Source: Nocardia cyriacigeorgica
Lineage (GTDB): Bacteria; Actinomycetota; Actinomycetes; Mycobacteriales; Mycobacteriaceae
Length of the DNA: 64,000 nucleotides
Direction of reading: 5' to 3'
Assembly: GCF_010858045.1 (NCBI RefSeq)
Contig: NZ_JAAGVC010000002.1
Span: forward strand, 184,670-248,669
Part shown: in pieces, positions 1 to 9,845 of the stretch
How the letters are laid out: every line of letters starts with the position of its first letter
Numbering within the stretch: position 1 is the first letter of the stretch
Translations under genes and position numbers: made by a program
Notes under the pieces: generated by a model
Database searches by the model: none
What the model was told of the DNA's origin: nothing
Seen by the model: the letters and a program-made list of their open reading frames with translations, nothing else

Positions 1-460
1 TCGCCGGGACGTAGGCGGTGTCACCGCGGGTGGTCCACTCCAGCATCATCTCGGTGAATTCGTGGAACTGCGCGGCCCGCAGAATCCGCACCGGCACCGG
101 GCCTTCCCGATATGCACGCTCATGGGCGAGCTTGCCGGCGTAGTGGCCGGCCGGGAACGCATCGATGCCGATGATCGACACCAGGACGATCCGCCGCACC
201 CCCGCCGCCGAGGCCGCCTCCTGGACGTTCCGGGCGATGGTGGCGAAGAAGTCCTGTACCGCAGCGGTTTCCGTGGTCGACGCGTTGGTCGCGTCCACCA
301 CCACGTCCGCTCCGGCCAGCGCCGGAGCCAGTCCCGCGCCGGACAAGGCGTCCACGCCCGCCGCCCGCGTCAGTTCGGCCACCTCATGGCCCTGATTCTG
401 CAGAACATCCACGACCTCACGGCCGATCCGTCCGCTCGCACCGAGCACCGCAACTCGCAT
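1..460 (-). CDS. NAD(P)-binding atypical SDR / NmrA-like protein (partial, runs off left edge)
   Basis: Reading from the ATG at 460 leftwards gives about 153 residues with no stop before the window edge, so the C-terminus is missing. The protein opens MRVAVLGASGRIG, a Rossmann GxxGxxG nucleotide-binding loop, and continues with ADVVVDATN and RIVLVSIIGID, which is the pattern of atypical SDR/NmrA-like NAD(P)H-binding proteins. A strong GGAGG lies 5 nt before the start (461-470). Substrate cannot be told; family members include quinone or isoflavone reductases and redox sensors. The upstream neighbour on the same strand is another SDR, 106 bp away. Confidence 0.8.
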   Translation of the reverse strand, partial: MRVAVLGASGRIGREVVDVLQNQGHEVAELTRAAGVDALSGAGLAPALAGADVVVDATNASTTETAAVQDFFATIARNVQEAASAAGVRRIVLVSIIGIDAFPAGHYAGKLAHERAYREGPVPVRILRAAQFHEFTEMMLEWTTRGDTAYVPA

Positions 461-566
461 CACTACCTCCTGCATCCGGCGTTGTCATCACACCGACGAG
501 GTGGTTCCCGCGAGTGTGACAAAGCGCCGCCGAGAGCTATTCGGCCGAGGCTTCCGCGCGGCCGGC

Positions 567-1340
567 TCAGGAGGTGCGGCGGGCGAAGCGGCCGGGGTCG
601 GCCTGATCGCGCGGCTTGACGATGATCTGATCGAGGTTGACGTGCGGCGGCCGGGAGGCGGTGAAGGCGACGATTTCGGCGATGTCCTGGGCGACCAGTG
701 GATCGATGCCTTCGTAGACCTTGGCGGCGCGCTCCTCGTCACCGGAGAAGCGGACCAGGGAGAATTCGGTTTCCACTGCGCCCGGGGCGATTTCGGTGAG
801 GCGGACCGGTTTGCCGAGCAGTTCGCCGCGCAGAGTGCGGTGCAGCACGGCCTGGGCGTGCTTGGCCGAGGTGTAGCCGGAGCCGTTGTCGTAGGCGTGG
901 AAGGCGGCCACGGAGGTGATGGTGACGATGAGCCCGTCGCCGGAGTCGATGAGCTTGGGCAGCAGCGCCTTGGTCAGCCGCAGGGTGCCGAGCACATTGG
1001 TCTCCCACATCCAACGCCAGTCGTCGAGGTCGGCCTCGGCGACCGTCGCCAGGCCCTTGGCCCCGCCCGCGTTGTTGACCAGCACGTCCACCCGGTCGAT
1101 CGCGTCGGTGAACGCCCGCACCGAGTCGTCGGAGGTCACGTCGAGTTCGAGGGCCGTTCCGCCGATCTCCTCGGCCAGCCGCTGCAGTCGGTCGAGCCTG
1201 CGGGCCCCGACGTACACGTGGTAGCCCTGCTTCGCGAGCTCGCGAGCGGTGGCCGCACCGATTCCCGAACTCGCTCCGGTGACGACGGCGGTACGTGTGC
1301 TCGTGGCTGCGTCGACTGTTCCCTCGCTGCGCTCACTCAT
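567..1340 (-). CDS. Classical short-chain dehydrogenase/reductase
   Basis: This 257-residue protein has the full classical SDR signature: TGASSGIG near residue 20 for NAD(P) binding, NNAG near residue 90, and the catalytic Ser with YTSAK in the second half. It should oxidise or reduce an alcohol/ketone in the cytoplasm; the substrate is unknown. Its position one gene from mshA matches the SDR next to mshA in M. tuberculosis (Rv0484c), inferred from gene order. There is no Shine-Dalgarno, but AGCCTA (1348-1353; TAGGCT on the coding strand) lies 7 nt before the ATG, which suggests a leaderless transcript. Confidence 0.88.
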   Translation of the reverse strand: MSERSEGTVDAATSTRTAVVTGASSGIGAATARELAKQGYHVYVGARRLDRLQRLAEEIGGTALELDVTSDDSVRAFTDAIDRVDVLVNNAGGAKGLATVAEADLDDWRWMWETNVLGTLRLTKALLPKLIDSGDGLIVTITSVAAFHAYDNGSGYTSAKHAQAVLHRTLRGELLGKPVRLTEIAPGAVETEFSLVRFSGDEERAAKVYEGIDPLVAQDIAEIVAFTASRPPHVNLDQIIVKPRDQADPGRFARRTS

Positions 1341-1460
1341 GACTCCGAGCCTAAGGTGCCCCCACCGGCATCGCCGCGCGCCCGGTACGGATCACACCAC
1401 CGGACTCCGATCGCGCGCTCGGCGGAGCCGCCGCGTCCGGCGAGCCGCTAGCCTGACGCC

Positions 1461-2282
1461 ATGGGTATTCGGGAAGTCGTCAGCGCGGACGGAACCAGCA
1501 TCGTCTACCGGGTCAGCGGGCCAGCCGAGGGCACACCGCTGGTGCTGCTGCACGGATGGTCGGCGAACCTGCGGTGCTGGGGCCGGGCCGCCGACGATCT
1601 CGCCGAGCGGTACCGCGTCATCGCGGTCGACCTGCGCGGGCACGGCTATTCGGGGGCACCGCGGGCCGGCTACGACGACCCGAAGAACTGGGCCGCCGAC
1701 CTGGCCGCGGTGCTGTCCGCCGAATCCATCGAGTCCGGCGCGGTGCTGCTCGGCTGGTCCTACGGCGGCATCGCCATCAGCGACTACCTGACCGCCTACG
1801 GCACCGGCGCGATCGCCGGCGTGATCTTCAGCGGCTCGCTGGCCAATATCGGCCCCGACGTCCCGGGTGCGGCGGTCGGCCCGGCCATGCAGACCGCGAT
1901 TCCATCGGTGTTCGAGGAAAGCGCGGGCCGGGCCATGCGAGGTTTCGCGGCGTTCGGCAACTCCAATACCGGACCGGGCGCCGACAAGGGCGTCGACGCA
2001 CAGCGCCTGTTCGGCGCCAGCCTCTCGACTCCGCCGTTCGTGCGCAAGGCGCTGTTCTACCGCACCGTGGACAACTCCGAGACCCTGCGCAACCTCGACA
2101 TTCCGGTGCTGGTGCTGCACGGCACCGCCGATCCCGTTGTCCCGATCGACAACGGCCGCTATATCGCCGAGCTGGCCCCGAAATCGCGCACCTCGTTCTG
2201 GGCGGACGCCCAGCACGGGCTGTTCATCGAGGACCGCGAACGCTTCGTCACCGAGGTCAGCGAGTTCATCGACGAGCTGTGA
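1461..2282 (+). CDS. Alpha/beta hydrolase
   Basis: A 273-residue alpha/beta-hydrolase fold protein. LLHGW near residue 30 forms the oxyanion region, GWSYGG carries the nucleophile Ser100, and AQHGLFIED near the C-terminus supplies the histidine. GTADPVVP holds the likely acid. This fits esterases, haloperoxidase-like hydrolases and related enzymes; no substrate can be assigned. TAGCCT at 1449-1454 followed by 6 nt and the ATG suggests a leaderless promoter. It lies upstream of mshA on the same strand but 137 bp away, so probably separate. Confidence 0.85.
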   Translation: MGIREVVSADGTSIVYRVSGPAEGTPLVLLHGWSANLRCWGRAADDLAERYRVIAVDLRGHGYSGAPRAGYDDPKNWAADLAAVLSAESIESGAVLLGWSYGGIAISDYLTAYGTGAIAGVIFSGSLANIGPDVPGAAVGPAMQTAIPSVFEESAGRAMRGFAAFGNSNTGPGADKGVDAQRLFGASLSTPPFVRKALFYRTVDNSETLRNLDIPVLVLHGTADPVVPIDNGRYIAELAPKSRTSFWADAQHGLFIEDRERFVTEVSEFIDEL

Positions 2283-2419
2283 ACCGGCACGCTCGAACGG
2301 ACACGCGGCACCTGAGCGGGGCGCCCCGAAACGCGGCCGTGAGCAGGCTCACAGTCGGCCTGTGATGGCTGTCACTCGACGGGAAGCGGGCACCTGAACG
2401 CGGCGTTACACGATGCAGT

Positions 2420-3790
2420 ATGGACAGTGTGAGTCAACGCCCGGAACCACGGCCCCGTCGGATCGCCGTGTTGTCGGTGCATACCTCACCACTCGCGCAA
2501 CCGGGCACCGGCGATGCCGGCGGCATGAACGTCTACGTGCTGCAGACCGCCATCGAGCTGGCCCGGCGTGGCACCGAGGTGGAGATCTTCACCCGGGCCA
2601 CCTCCTCGAATGTTCCCCCGGTGCAGGAAGCCGCGCCGGGTGTGCTGGTGCGCAATGTGGTGGCGGGCCCCTTCGAGGGCCTGGACAAACACGATCTGCC
2701 CACGCAACTCTGCCCGTTCACCGCCGAGGTGCTGCGCCAGGAGGCCAGGCATCTGCCCGGCCATTACGACCTGGTGCATTCGCATTACTGGCTGTCCGGC
2801 CAGGTCGGCTGGCTGGCCAGAGACCGCTGGCGGGTGCCGCTGATCCACACCGCGCACACCCTCGCCGCGGTGAAGAACGCAGCGCTGGCCGAAGGCGACT
2901 GCCCGGAGCCGGCGACCCGCGAGATCGGCGAGAAGCAGGTGATCGCGGAGGCCGACCGGATGGTGGCCAATACCGGCGAGGAGGCGCGCCAGCTGGTCGA
3001 GCTGTACGGCGCCGACCCCGCCCGGATCGACGTGGTGCCGCCCGGCGCGGATCTGAGCCGCTACCGGCCCGGCGACAAGGCCGCCGCGCGCGCGGAGTTC
3101 GGCCTGCCCCGCGACGAGCAGGTGGTCGCGTTCATCGGCCGGATCCAGCCGTTGAAGGCGCCCGATGTGCTGGTGCGAGCCGCGGCCGAGGTATTGCGCC
3201 GCGAACCGCATCGCAAGCTGCGGGTGCTGATCGTCGGCGGCCCGTCGGGCAGCGGCCTGAAACGCCCGGACGCGCTCATCGAACTGGCCGCCGAACTCGG
3301 CATCGCCGATCGGGTGACGTTCTTGCCGCCGCAATCCTCGGACCGGCTGGTACAGATCTACCGCGCCGCCGATCTGGTCGCCGTGCCCAGCTACAACGAA
3401 TCCTTCGGCCTGGTCGCGCTGGAAGCGCAGGCCAGCGGAACTCCGGTGCTGGCCGCCGATGTGGGCGGGCTCGGCACCGCCGTAGACGACGGGCGCACCG
3501 GCCGGCTGGTGCCCGGACATCGCACCGACGATTGGGCCGATGCCCTGACCACCTTGCTCGATGCGCCGGCCCGGCTGGAACTGATGGGCGCCCGCGCGGT
3601 CGAGCACGCCGCGGGTTTCTCCTGGGCGCACACCGCCGACGGGCTGCTGGCGAGCTATTCGGCGGCGCTGTCCCGCTACGCCGACGACCGCGCCGGCCTC
3701 GCCGCTCTCTCGGCCCGCACGACTATCCTCGGCGACAGTCAGGCCAGATCGCGGGCGCTGTGGCGGCGCCGGACAGGAGCACGCCGATGA
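2420..3790 (+). CDS. mshA: D-inositol-3-phosphate glycosyltransferase (mycothiol biosynthesis)
   Basis: A GT-B glycosyltransferase of 456 residues, the usual MshA length. It transfers N-acetylglucosamine from UDP-GlcNAc to 1D-myo-inositol 3-phosphate, the first step of mycothiol synthesis. Visible marks are the N-terminal [20 protein letters not shown] loop that binds inositol phosphate and the C-terminal [14 protein letters not shown] motif with the family EX7E acids that bind the nucleotide sugar. A GTG three codons in (2429) is an alternative start. Its stop overlaps the next start as ATGA at 3787-3790, so mshA and the YbjN gene are translationally coupled, as at the Rv0486-Rv0487 locus. 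Confidence 0.97.
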   Translation: MDSVSQRPEPRPRRIAVLSVHTSPLAQPGTGDAGGMNVYVLQTAIELARRGTEVEIFTRATSSNVPPVQEAAPGVLVRNVVAGPFEGLDKHDLPTQLCPFTAEVLRQEARHLPGHYDLVHSHYWLSGQVGWLARDRWRVPLIHTAHTLAAVKNAALAEGDCPEPATREIGEKQVIAEADRMVANTGEEARQLVELYGADPARIDVVPPGADLSRYRPGDKAAARAEFGLPRDEQVVAFIGRIQPLKAPDVLVRAAAEVLRREPHRKLRVLIVGGPSGSGLKRPDALIELAAELGIADRVTFLPPQSSDRLVQIYRAADLVAVPSYNESFGLVALEAQASGTPVLAADVGGLGTAVDDGRTGRLVPGHRTDDWADALTTLLDAPARLELMGARAVEHAAGFSWAHTADGLLASYSAALSRYADDRAGLAALSARTTILGDSQARSRALWRRRTGARR

Positions 3791-4302
3791 GCCAGGTACC
3801 CGAAGCGGCCGCCGTCGCCGACGTGATCGACGCGACGCTGGCCGACCGCGAGATCGAATACACCCGTCCCGCCGAAGACACCTTCGTCGTGGTGCTGCCC
3901 GGCGAGCGCAAGCTGAAGACCACGCTCATGCTCACCGTCGGCAAGCACGGTGTGCGCATCGAATCGTTCGTCTGCCGCAAACCCGACGAGAACTTCGAAG
4001 GCGTCTACAAGTACCTGTTGCGCCGCAACCGCAAGCTCTACGGCGTGGCCTACACCCTGGACCGGGTGGGCGACATCTACCTGGTGGGCCGGATCTCCAA
4101 CCATGCGGTCGACCCCGACGAACTCGACCGCATCTTCGGCCAGGTGCTCGAGGCCGTCGACTTCGATTTCAACACCCTGCTCGAACTGGGGTTCGCCGAA
4201 TCCATCCGCAAGGAATGGAAGTGGCGGGTATCGCGGGGCGAATCGTTGAAGAATCTGCGCGCGTTCGAGCATCTGATCGACGAATCCTCCGACACGCCTT
4301 AG
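3787..4302 (+). CDS. YbjN domain-containing protein
   Basis: The 171-residue protein starts at an ATG inside the mshA stop (ATGA overlap), so it is co-translated with mshA. The sequence ([56 protein letters not shown]) is that of the actinobacterial YbjN family, related in fold to type III secretion chaperones. The function is unknown. Conservation of the mshA-YbjN pair in mycobacteria suggests a link to mycothiol synthesis or to the same physiology, but that is inference. Confidence 0.88.
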   Translation: MSQVPEAAAVADVIDATLADREIEYTRPAEDTFVVVLPGERKLKTTLMLTVGKHGVRIESFVCRKPDENFEGVYKYLLRRNRKLYGVAYTLDRVGDIYLVGRISNHAVDPDELDRIFGQVLEAVDFDFNTLLELGFAESIRKEWKWRVSRGESLKNLRAFEHLIDESSDTP

Positions 4303-4369
4303 GATTCGCAGATTCGCGATCTCGGCGTCGACGGTGCTCGGAATCTCGGCGCGTCGGTCGATACCGGGC

Positions 4370-5611
4370 TCAGCGTCCACCCGCCGGCTGCGGCGGGACC
4401 GGAGTCGCGGAGATAGTGGTCGCCGGCTTGCCGTTCAACGCCGACATCGATGTCCACGTTTCCCAGTCGATGGTCCAGTCGTAGAGATCGCCGTCGGCCG
4501 CCGACAGTTCGATCCTGGTGCCGGTGACCTCGACCGGATCGCCGTACAACGCCGTCGCGAAATAGGCCTCGGCGTCGGCGGGCGAGAGATTGATGCACCC
4601 GTTGGTGACATTCGCCGCGCCCTGCGCCGATAGCGATTCCGGATTGGCGTGGATGAACTCGCCGTTGTTGGAGATCCGCACCGCCCACCGTTCGCGCACA
4701 TTCTCGTAGTACGGCGGATTCGACATCATGAAGTCTTCGTACTTCTCGGTCACCACATGAATGCCCGAGCGGGTGACGTTGCGCGCCTCATTGCCCTCGC
4801 CGTAGCTCACCGGGAAATCGAAGATGACCGCACCGTCGCGCACCACCTGCATGCGGTGGCTCGGCGCGTTCGCCTTGACGATCTGGGCGCGGCCGATGGT
4901 GAAATCGGAGGTGATATCGGAGTCGCCGTAATTGCCGTTGCCGAGGTCGAGCCCGTAGAGCATGGCCGCCACGTGCACGCTGGTGCCGGGGGTCCAGTAC
5001 TCCTTGGGCCGCCAGTGCAGCCGCGAGCCGCCGTTGTCGTCGGGGAACCAGGCCCACGCGCCCTCGGTGGGCGGATTCGTGGTGACGGTGAGCGCCTTCT
5101 CCACCGCGGCCTTGTTCTGCACCGGCGCCTTGAACTGGACGATGATCGGGGCGGCGATGCCGACTTCCTGACCGTCGCCGATATTCAGGGTGGCCGGCAC
5201 GGTGGCCTTCGGCGCGAGCGTGCTGAAAGTGCCGTCGATCGGGACTGGCTTGCCGTCGGTGCCGATGGCGGTGCCGGTCCAGGTGTAGGAGGAGTCGTAG
5301 CCGAGCGGCTCGGTGGTGCGGTAGCTGCGCTTGTCCGGCGACATCTCGCCGGTGACCTGCCTGCCGTTGGCGTTGGTCAGCGCGATCTGGTTGATGGTGC
5401 CGTTCTCGACGGTCACCGAGACCGGTGCGGTCGGGTTGACGTCGGCGGCGTCGTCGCCGGGCGTGATGGTGACCGAGGCGATCGGTTCGTCCGGCGCCGG
5501 GCCGGAGCCTTCGCCCCGGTCGATGGTGCATCCGGCGATCAGCGCCACCACCGCGAGCAGCACACCCGCCACAGCGGCAGCCGGCCGGAACGTGTCTGGT
5601 CGGTTGCTCAC
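4370..5611 (-). CDS. L,D-transpeptidase lipoprotein, LprQ/LdtMt5-like
   Basis: The GTG start at 5611 gives a 413-residue lipoprotein: a signal helix ending LIAGC (acylated Cys28), then an Ig-like domain ([19 protein letters not shown]), a second beta domain, and a YkuD catalytic domain at about 250-360. YkuD enzymes make 3-3 cross-links in peptidoglycan outside the membrane. The active site reads H-X14-TNGC-INLS with Cys339; the usual HGC is here NGC. Position beside murB and mshA matches lprQ (Rv0483) of M. tuberculosis. An upstream in-frame extension exists, but it would bury the lipobox, so it was rejected. Confidence 0.9.
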   Translation of the reverse strand: MSNRPDTFRPAAAVAGVLLAVVALIAGCTIDRGEGSGPAPDEPIASVTITPGDDAADVNPTAPVSVTVENGTINQIALTNANGRQVTGEMSPDKRSYRTTEPLGYDSSYTWTGTAIGTDGKPVPIDGTFSTLAPKATVPATLNIGDGQEVGIAAPIIVQFKAPVQNKAAVEKALTVTTNPPTEGAWAWFPDDNGGSRLHWRPKEYWTPGTSVHVAAMLYGLDLGNGNYGDSDITSDFTIGRAQIVKANAPSHRMQVVRDGAVIFDFPVSYGEGNEARNVTRSGIHVVTEKYEDFMMSNPPYYENVRERWAVRISNNGEFIHANPESLSAQGAANVTNGCINLSPADAEAYFATALYGDPVEVTGTRIELSAADGDLYDWTIDWETWTSMSALNGKPATTISATPVPPQPAGGR

Positions 5612-5766
5612 CCCATCGAATCTACGCCCGGCTAATCGGTGGTCGGCCCATCCTCTGGTCGAATCGGGCGCGTAGCGGTGTGTGTTCGACCACGTCGGGG
5701 GCGATGTTTGCCGACAGCGCATCGCCTGGCCACAGCAATCGCGCAGCAACTCGATCGGGGTGAGTT

Positions 5767-6873
5767 CTACAGCGTGATCCCCACGGTGACCGGCTCGGGA
5801 ACCAGCCCGATGCCGAACCGATCGGCAACCCCGTCCCTGACCGTGCGCGCCAGCGCGGCCAGATCGGCCGCCGTCGCCCGGCCGCGATTGGTCAATGCCA
5901 GCGTGTGCTTGGTCGACAGCCGGGCGGCGGCCTCCGGCCCCGGGAACCCCTTCCCGAAGCCTGCCCGCTCGATCAGCCAACCCGCCGACAGCTTCACCCC
6001 GTCCGGTGCGGGATAGGTCGGAATCGCGACGTCGCCGACATTCGCGCGGATCGCGGCCAGCACCTGCTCGGCCCGCTCCTGCGGCACCACCGGATTGGTG
6101 AAGAACGACCCCGCGCTCCAGGTGTCGTGATCGGCCGGGTCGAGCACCATCCCCTTGCCCGCGCGCAGCTTCAGCACGGCCTCCCTGACCTGCCCGGCGG
6201 GCCGTGTTTCGCCGTCGCCGGCGCCGAGAACGCGGGCGAGTTCGCCGTACCGCAGCGGGGCGCTGTGCCCGCTCGGATCGAGCGCGAACTCGACCGCGAG
6301 CACCACCGCCCGGTCACTGTGCTTGAGCACGCTGGTGCGATATCCGAACCCGAGTTCGGCCGGTTCGGCCCAGCGGATATCGCCGGTGCCGCGGTCGAGC
6401 AGCCGGACCCGGCGCAGCAGCCGATCGACCTCGACGCCGTAGGCGCCCACGTTCTGCACCGGCGTCGCCCCGGCCGACCCCGGGATTCCGGACAGGCATT
6501 CCAGACCGCCGAACCCGGCGTCGACGGTGGCCGCGACCACCGCGTCCCAGTTCGCGCCCGCCTCCGCGAGCACACCGTCGGCGCCGAAGGTGACAGCGGT
6601 ATTGCCCACCCGCACCACCACACCGTCGAAGCCGGCATCGCCGATGAGCAGGTTGGAGCCACCGGCGAGCAGCAGCAACGGGATACCCGCGCCGTCGAGG
6701 GCACGGACCGTCGCGACCAGGGCGTCGGTGCTCGCGCATTCGGCGACGATGGCCGGCCCGCCCACCCGCAGCGTCGTCAGTTCCGCCAGCCGCACCTCGT
6801 CGCGGACCGTCGCACCGGTCCCCGACAGCAGGTCACGCACGTGTTCCGAGGACACCAACCGTGAAGTTCGCAC
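5767..6873 (-). CDS. murB: UDP-N-acetylmuramate dehydrogenase
   Basis: MurB reduces UDP-GlcNAc-enolpyruvate to UDP-MurNAc with NADPH and FAD, an essential cytoplasmic step of peptidoglycan synthesis. The 368-residue product has the FAD-binding TTLRVGGPA and [27 protein letters not shown], the arginine of GYRTSVLK, the catalytic serine of [10 protein letters not shown], and a C-terminal LVPEPVTVG glutamate. The GTG at 6873 is chosen because longer starts would overlap the divergent gene; TACCGT lies 6 nt before it, suggesting a leaderless message. It precedes the L,D-transpeptidase gene on the same strand. Confidence 0.96.
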   Translation of the reverse strand: MRTSRLVSSEHVRDLLSGTGATVRDEVRLAELTTLRVGGPAIVAECASTDALVATVRALDGAGIPLLLLAGGSNLLIGDAGFDGVVVRVGNTAVTFGADGVLAEAGANWDAVVAATVDAGFGGLECLSGIPGSAGATPVQNVGAYGVEVDRLLRRVRLLDRGTGDIRWAEPAELGFGYRTSVLKHSDRAVVLAVEFALDPSGHSAPLRYGELARVLGAGDGETRPAGQVREAVLKLRAGKGMVLDPADHDTWSAGSFFTNPVVPQERAEQVLAAIRANVGDVAIPTYPAPDGVKLSAGWLIERAGFGKGFPGPEAAARLSTKHTLALTNRGRATAADLAALARTVRDGVADRFGIGLVPEPVTVGITL

Positions 6874-6879
6874 AGCCAG

Positions 6880-6889
6880 ACGGTAGCGT
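6880..6889. promoter_or_regulatory. Overlapping divergent -10 hexamers (murB / DUF2505)
   Basis: Only 24 bp separate the two divergent starts. On the plus strand TAGCGT (6884-6889) ends 8 nt before the ATG at 6898; on the minus strand TACCGT (6885-6880) ends 6 nt before the murB GTG at 6873. Both match the actinobacterial TANNNT -10 at leaderless spacing and share two base pairs, so the two promoters should exclude each other. This is inference from sequence only. Confidence 0.45.
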
Positions 6890-6897
6890 GTCCGTCC

Positions 6898-7383
6898 ATG
6901 GCTACACCCCTGGCGTATACGGCCAGCTACACCCATCCGGCTGCCGCCGTGCGCGCCGCCGTCGCCGACAAGCAGTACTGGACGGACCGGATCGCGGCCG
7001 TCGGCGGGCCGAACGCCCGGCTGGAGTCGGTCACCGTCGAGGGCGATCAGGTGCGCGTCGAGATGGTGCAGGCCATCGCCGCCGAACTGCTGCCCTCCGC
7101 CATCACCGCCGTGCGCCCGGGTGACCTGATCATTCCCCGGATCGAGAGCTGGACCGGCAACTCCGCCACCTTCGAGGCCCGCGTCGAGGGCGCGCCGGCC
7201 GAGGTCCGCGGCACCATCACCCTCAGCGATGCCGGCGCGGGCTCCACCGCCGTGATCGACGGCAGCATCGAGGTGAAGGTTCCGCTGTTCGGCGGCAAGA
7301 TCGAGGCAGCCATCGCCGAACGCCTCACCGAGCTGCTGGCCGAGGAGACCGAGTTCACCAACGCCTGGATCTCCGAGAGCTGA
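6898..7383 (+). CDS. DUF2505 domain-containing protein
   Basis: A 161-residue soluble protein resembling the DUF2505 family (SRPBCC/START-like fold by prediction): [31 protein letters not shown] at the N-terminus and a [22 protein letters not shown] helix at the end. Members are thought to bind hydrophobic ligands but no reaction is known. It corresponds by position to Rv0481c beside murB. A second copy of the family follows at 7488. It probably has a leaderless start. Confidence 0.85.
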   Translation: MATPLAYTASYTHPAAAVRAAVADKQYWTDRIAAVGGPNARLESVTVEGDQVRVEMVQAIAAELLPSAITAVRPGDLIIPRIESWTGNSATFEARVEGAPAEVRGTITLSDAGAGSTAVIDGSIEVKVPLFGGKIEAAIAERLTELLAEETEFTNAWISES

Positions 7384-7391
7384 CGCGTTGT

Positions 7392-7406
7392 GACGCCGAC
7401 GGCGTC
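7392..7406 (+). terminator. Short hairpin after first DUF2505 gene
   Basis: GACGCC (7392-7397) and GGCGTC (7401-7406) pair perfectly over a 3-nt loop, 9 bp after the stop codon. There is no T tract; GC-rich actinobacterial terminators often lack one. Confidence 0.35.
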
Positions 7407-7487
7407 GCCGGGGACCGGTTTGTGCCCGGTCACTTCTTCCGCTGCCCGGCGATGCCGTGACAACCGGTCCCGGTAACGTAACCGCCC

Positions 7488-8003
7488 ATGGCTCGCCGAC
7501 TGGACTACTCCGCCCGCTACCCGCTGCACACCACCAAAGAGCTGTACGCGGCGCTGTCGAACCGGGATTACTGGGAGGCCCGGATGGAGGAGATGCGCAA
7601 GTACTCCCCCAACGAAGTGATCAGCCTCGAGTCCAACGACGACGGCATCGAGGTGGTGCTGCACCACATCCTGCCGCGCGACACCCTGCCCGAGATCGCG
7701 CAGACGGTGATCCGCAAGGACATGGTGATCACCCGTAAGGAGAGCTACGGCCCGTTCGGTCCCGAGGTGGAGGGCAAATACTCCGCGTCCATCCCGGCGG
7801 GCCCCGGCAGCCTCACCGGAACGATGCGGCTGTTCCCCACCGAGATCGGCTGCACCATGCGCATCTCCTCCGAGGCGAAGGTGTTCATCCCGATGGTCGG
7901 TCCGCGCCTGGAGCAGCTGATGCTGGTGAACCTCGTCGACCTGTTCCGTGCCGAGGCCGAGGTGACCCAGCAGTGGCTGGAAGAACAAAACCCCACCAGC
8001 TGA
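7488..8003 (+). CDS. DUF2505 domain-containing protein (second copy)
   Basis: A 171-residue paralogue of the preceding gene with the same order of elements: [27 protein letters not shown] at the N-terminus and [30 protein letters not shown] at the C-terminus. The two differ too much to be a recent duplication. TAACGT (7474-7479) sits 8 nt before the ATG, the same spacing as its neighbour. Its last 31 bp overlap the start of the methyltransferase-like gene in another frame, so the two are probably co-expressed. Confidence 0.85.
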   Translation: MARRLDYSARYPLHTTKELYAALSNRDYWEARMEEMRKYSPNEVISLESNDDGIEVVLHHILPRDTLPEIAQTVIRKDMVITRKESYGPFGPEVEGKYSASIPAGPGSLTGTMRLFPTEIGCTMRISSEAKVFIPMVGPRLEQLMLVNLVDLFRAEAEVTQQWLEEQNPTS

Positions 8004-8830
8004 ATCCGATAGGCACGATCACTCGCGGCACCACCGGCGTCAACCGGTTACGTCGCAGCGACCGCTGGCTGATCAACGACGATCTGGTCACCACCCGCCT
8101 GCACGCCGCCGCCGATCCGCTGGTGGTCGACCTCGGCTACGGCGCGAGCCCGTGGACCACCTTCGAACTGGCCGCCCGGCTACGCACGGTGCGCCCGGAC
8201 GTGCGCGTGGTCGGGCTGGAAATCGACCCGGATCGGGTGGTGCCGGGCCGCGACGGCGTCAGCTTCGCGCGCGGTGGTTTCGAGCTTGCCGGCCTGCGCC
8301 CGGTCCTCGTGCGCGCGTTCAACGTGCTGCGCCAATACCCGGAAGCGGCCGTCCCCGACGCCTGGTCGACCATCCTGTCCGGCCTTGCCCCCGGCGGCCT
8401 GCTCATCGACGGCACCTGCGACGAACTCGGCCGCCGCAGCGCCTGGGTCCTGCTCGACCACACCGGACCGCTATCGCTGACACTGGCCTGGGACCCGTTC
8501 ACCGTCGACCGCCCCTCCGATATCGCCGAACGTCTCCCGAAGGCGCTGATCCACCGCAACATCCCCGGTGAAGGCGTACACGCACTCCTCGCCGCCGCCG
8601 ACCGGGCCTGGTCCCACGCGGCGCCGCTGGCGCCGTTCGGTCCACGTGTGCGCTGGCGCGCAACGGCAAACCTGTTGCGCGACCAGGGTTTCCCGGTGCG
8701 GGAGTACCGCAGGAGAATGCGCGACAACGTGTTGTCGGTGCCGTGGGACGTGGTGGCGCCGCTGACCCCACCCCCGCTGCCCGACCGAGCCCACCGAGGC
8801 ACAGCATCACAGGCCTCGCACACCCCCTAG
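7973..8830 (+). CDS. Class I SAM-dependent methyltransferase-like protein
   Basis: A 285-residue protein with a Rossmann methyltransferase core: VVDLGYGASPWTTFELA (motif I, SAM loop), VVGLEIDPDRV (acidic end of strand 2), and LAPGGLLIDGTCDELG (post-motif). It overlaps the upstream DUF2505 gene by 31 bp, suggesting coupling. The acceptor is not evident. The ATG at 7973 gives the longest frame; a start further in (around [10 protein letters not shown]) would lose nothing of the fold and cannot be excluded. Confidence 0.75.
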   Translation: MAGRTKPHQLNPIGTITRGTTGVNRLRRSDRWLINDDLVTTRLHAAADPLVVDLGYGASPWTTFELAARLRTVRPDVRVVGLEIDPDRVVPGRDGVSFARGGFELAGLRPVLVRAFNVLRQYPEAAVPDAWSTILSGLAPGGLLIDGTCDELGRRSAWVLLDHTGPLSLTLAWDPFTVDRPSDIAERLPKALIHRNIPGEGVHALLAAADRAWSHAAPLAPFGPRVRWRATANLLRDQGFPVREYRRRMRDNVLSVPWDVVAPLTPPPLPDRAHRGTASQASHTP

Positions 8831-8834
8831 CGGG

Positions 8835-8877
8835 TTCGCACAGGTCATAACCCGTGCGAAGGCACCGCATCCGGTGC
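8835..8877. terminator. Double-hairpin terminator between convergent genes
   Basis: Two stems follow each other: TTCGCAC (8835-8841) with GTGCGAA (8854-8860), and GCACCG (8862-8867) with CGGTGC (8872-8877). They lie between the methyltransferase stop and the stop of purU on the opposite strand, so they can end transcription both ways. Confidence 0.6.
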
Positions 8878-8893
8878 GAGGACACACGGCCGG

Positions 8894-9784
8894 TCAGGAG
8901 AAGACGACGGTCCGGCGGCCGTGCACGAGGACCCGGCCCTCCAGATGCCACCGCAATCCGCGGGCGAGGACGACCCGCTCGATGTCGCGGCCTTGGCGCA
9001 CCATGTCGCGGACTTCGTCGGCGTGGTCGATGCGGATGACGTCCTGTTCGATGATCGGCCCCGCGTCCAGCTCTGGGGTCACGTAGTGACAGGTCGCGCC
9101 GATGAGTTTGACCCCGCGCGCGAAGGCCTGGTGGTACGGCCGGGCGCCGACGAACGAGGGCAGGAAGCTGTGGTGGATGTTGATCGCCTTGCCCGCCCAG
9201 TGCTCGCACAGTTCCGCGGGCAACACCTGCATGAAGCGGGCCAGCACCACCGCGTGCGGGTCGTGCTGGTCGACCAGGGCGCGGACCTGCTCGAAGGCGG
9301 GGCCGCGCTCGGCCGGGTCCTTCGGGAACGGCACATGATGGAACTTCACCCCGTGCGCTTCGGCCATCTCGGCCAGATCGAGATGGTTGCCGATCACCGC
9401 CTCGATGGTGGCGGGCAGCTCACCGGAGGCCGCCCGGCCGAGCAGGTCGTGCAGGCAGTGGCCATCCTTGCTGACCAGCAGCACCGCCCGGCGCCGCGCG
9501 CCCGAATCGAGCAGTTGCCAGTCGGTTTCGGAGCCGAGGCTCGCCGCCACGTCGGCGAAGCGGGTGCGCAGCTCACCGAGATCGAACGGCACCGTGGAAG
9601 CCTTGATGGCCTGCCGGGTGAAGAACCAGCCGGTCTCCACATCGGAGTGGTAACCGGCCTCCACGATCGATCCGCCGAAGCCCGCGATGAACGAGGTGAT
9701 CTCGGCGATGATGCCCGGACGGTCCGGGCAGCCGAGGGTCAGCACGTAACGACGATCGTCGGAGACGGAGGGAGCAGCACTCAT
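8894..9784 (-). CDS. purU: Formyltetrahydrofolate deformylase
   Basis: PurU hydrolyses 10-formyl-THF to formate and THF, balancing one-carbon pools. The 296-residue product has an N-terminal ACT domain (VLTLGCPDRPGIIAEITSFIA) that in this family senses glycine/methionine, and a C-terminal formyl transferase domain with KAINIHHSFLPSF and TPELDAGPIIEQD, supplying the conserved Asn, His and Asp. The ATG at 9784 begins just before the ACT domain; the longer upstream frame adds only low-complexity Arg/Ser sequence and was rejected. Confidence 0.95.
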   Translation of the reverse strand: MSAAPSVSDDRRYVLTLGCPDRPGIIAEITSFIAGFGGSIVEAGYHSDVETGWFFTRQAIKASTVPFDLGELRTRFADVAASLGSETDWQLLDSGARRRAVLLVSKDGHCLHDLLGRAASGELPATIEAVIGNHLDLAEMAEAHGVKFHHVPFPKDPAERGPAFEQVRALVDQHDPHAVVLARFMQVLPAELCEHWAGKAINIHHSFLPSFVGARPYHQAFARGVKLIGATCHYVTPELDAGPIIEQDVIRIDHADEVRDMVRQGRDIERVVLARGLRWHLEGRVLVHGRRTVVFS

Positions 9785-9845
9785 GCGCCCATCCTCGCAG
9801 GTGAGCAAGGCCCGCTCGCACCGAGTGCGCCGCGGGCCACCGCGA

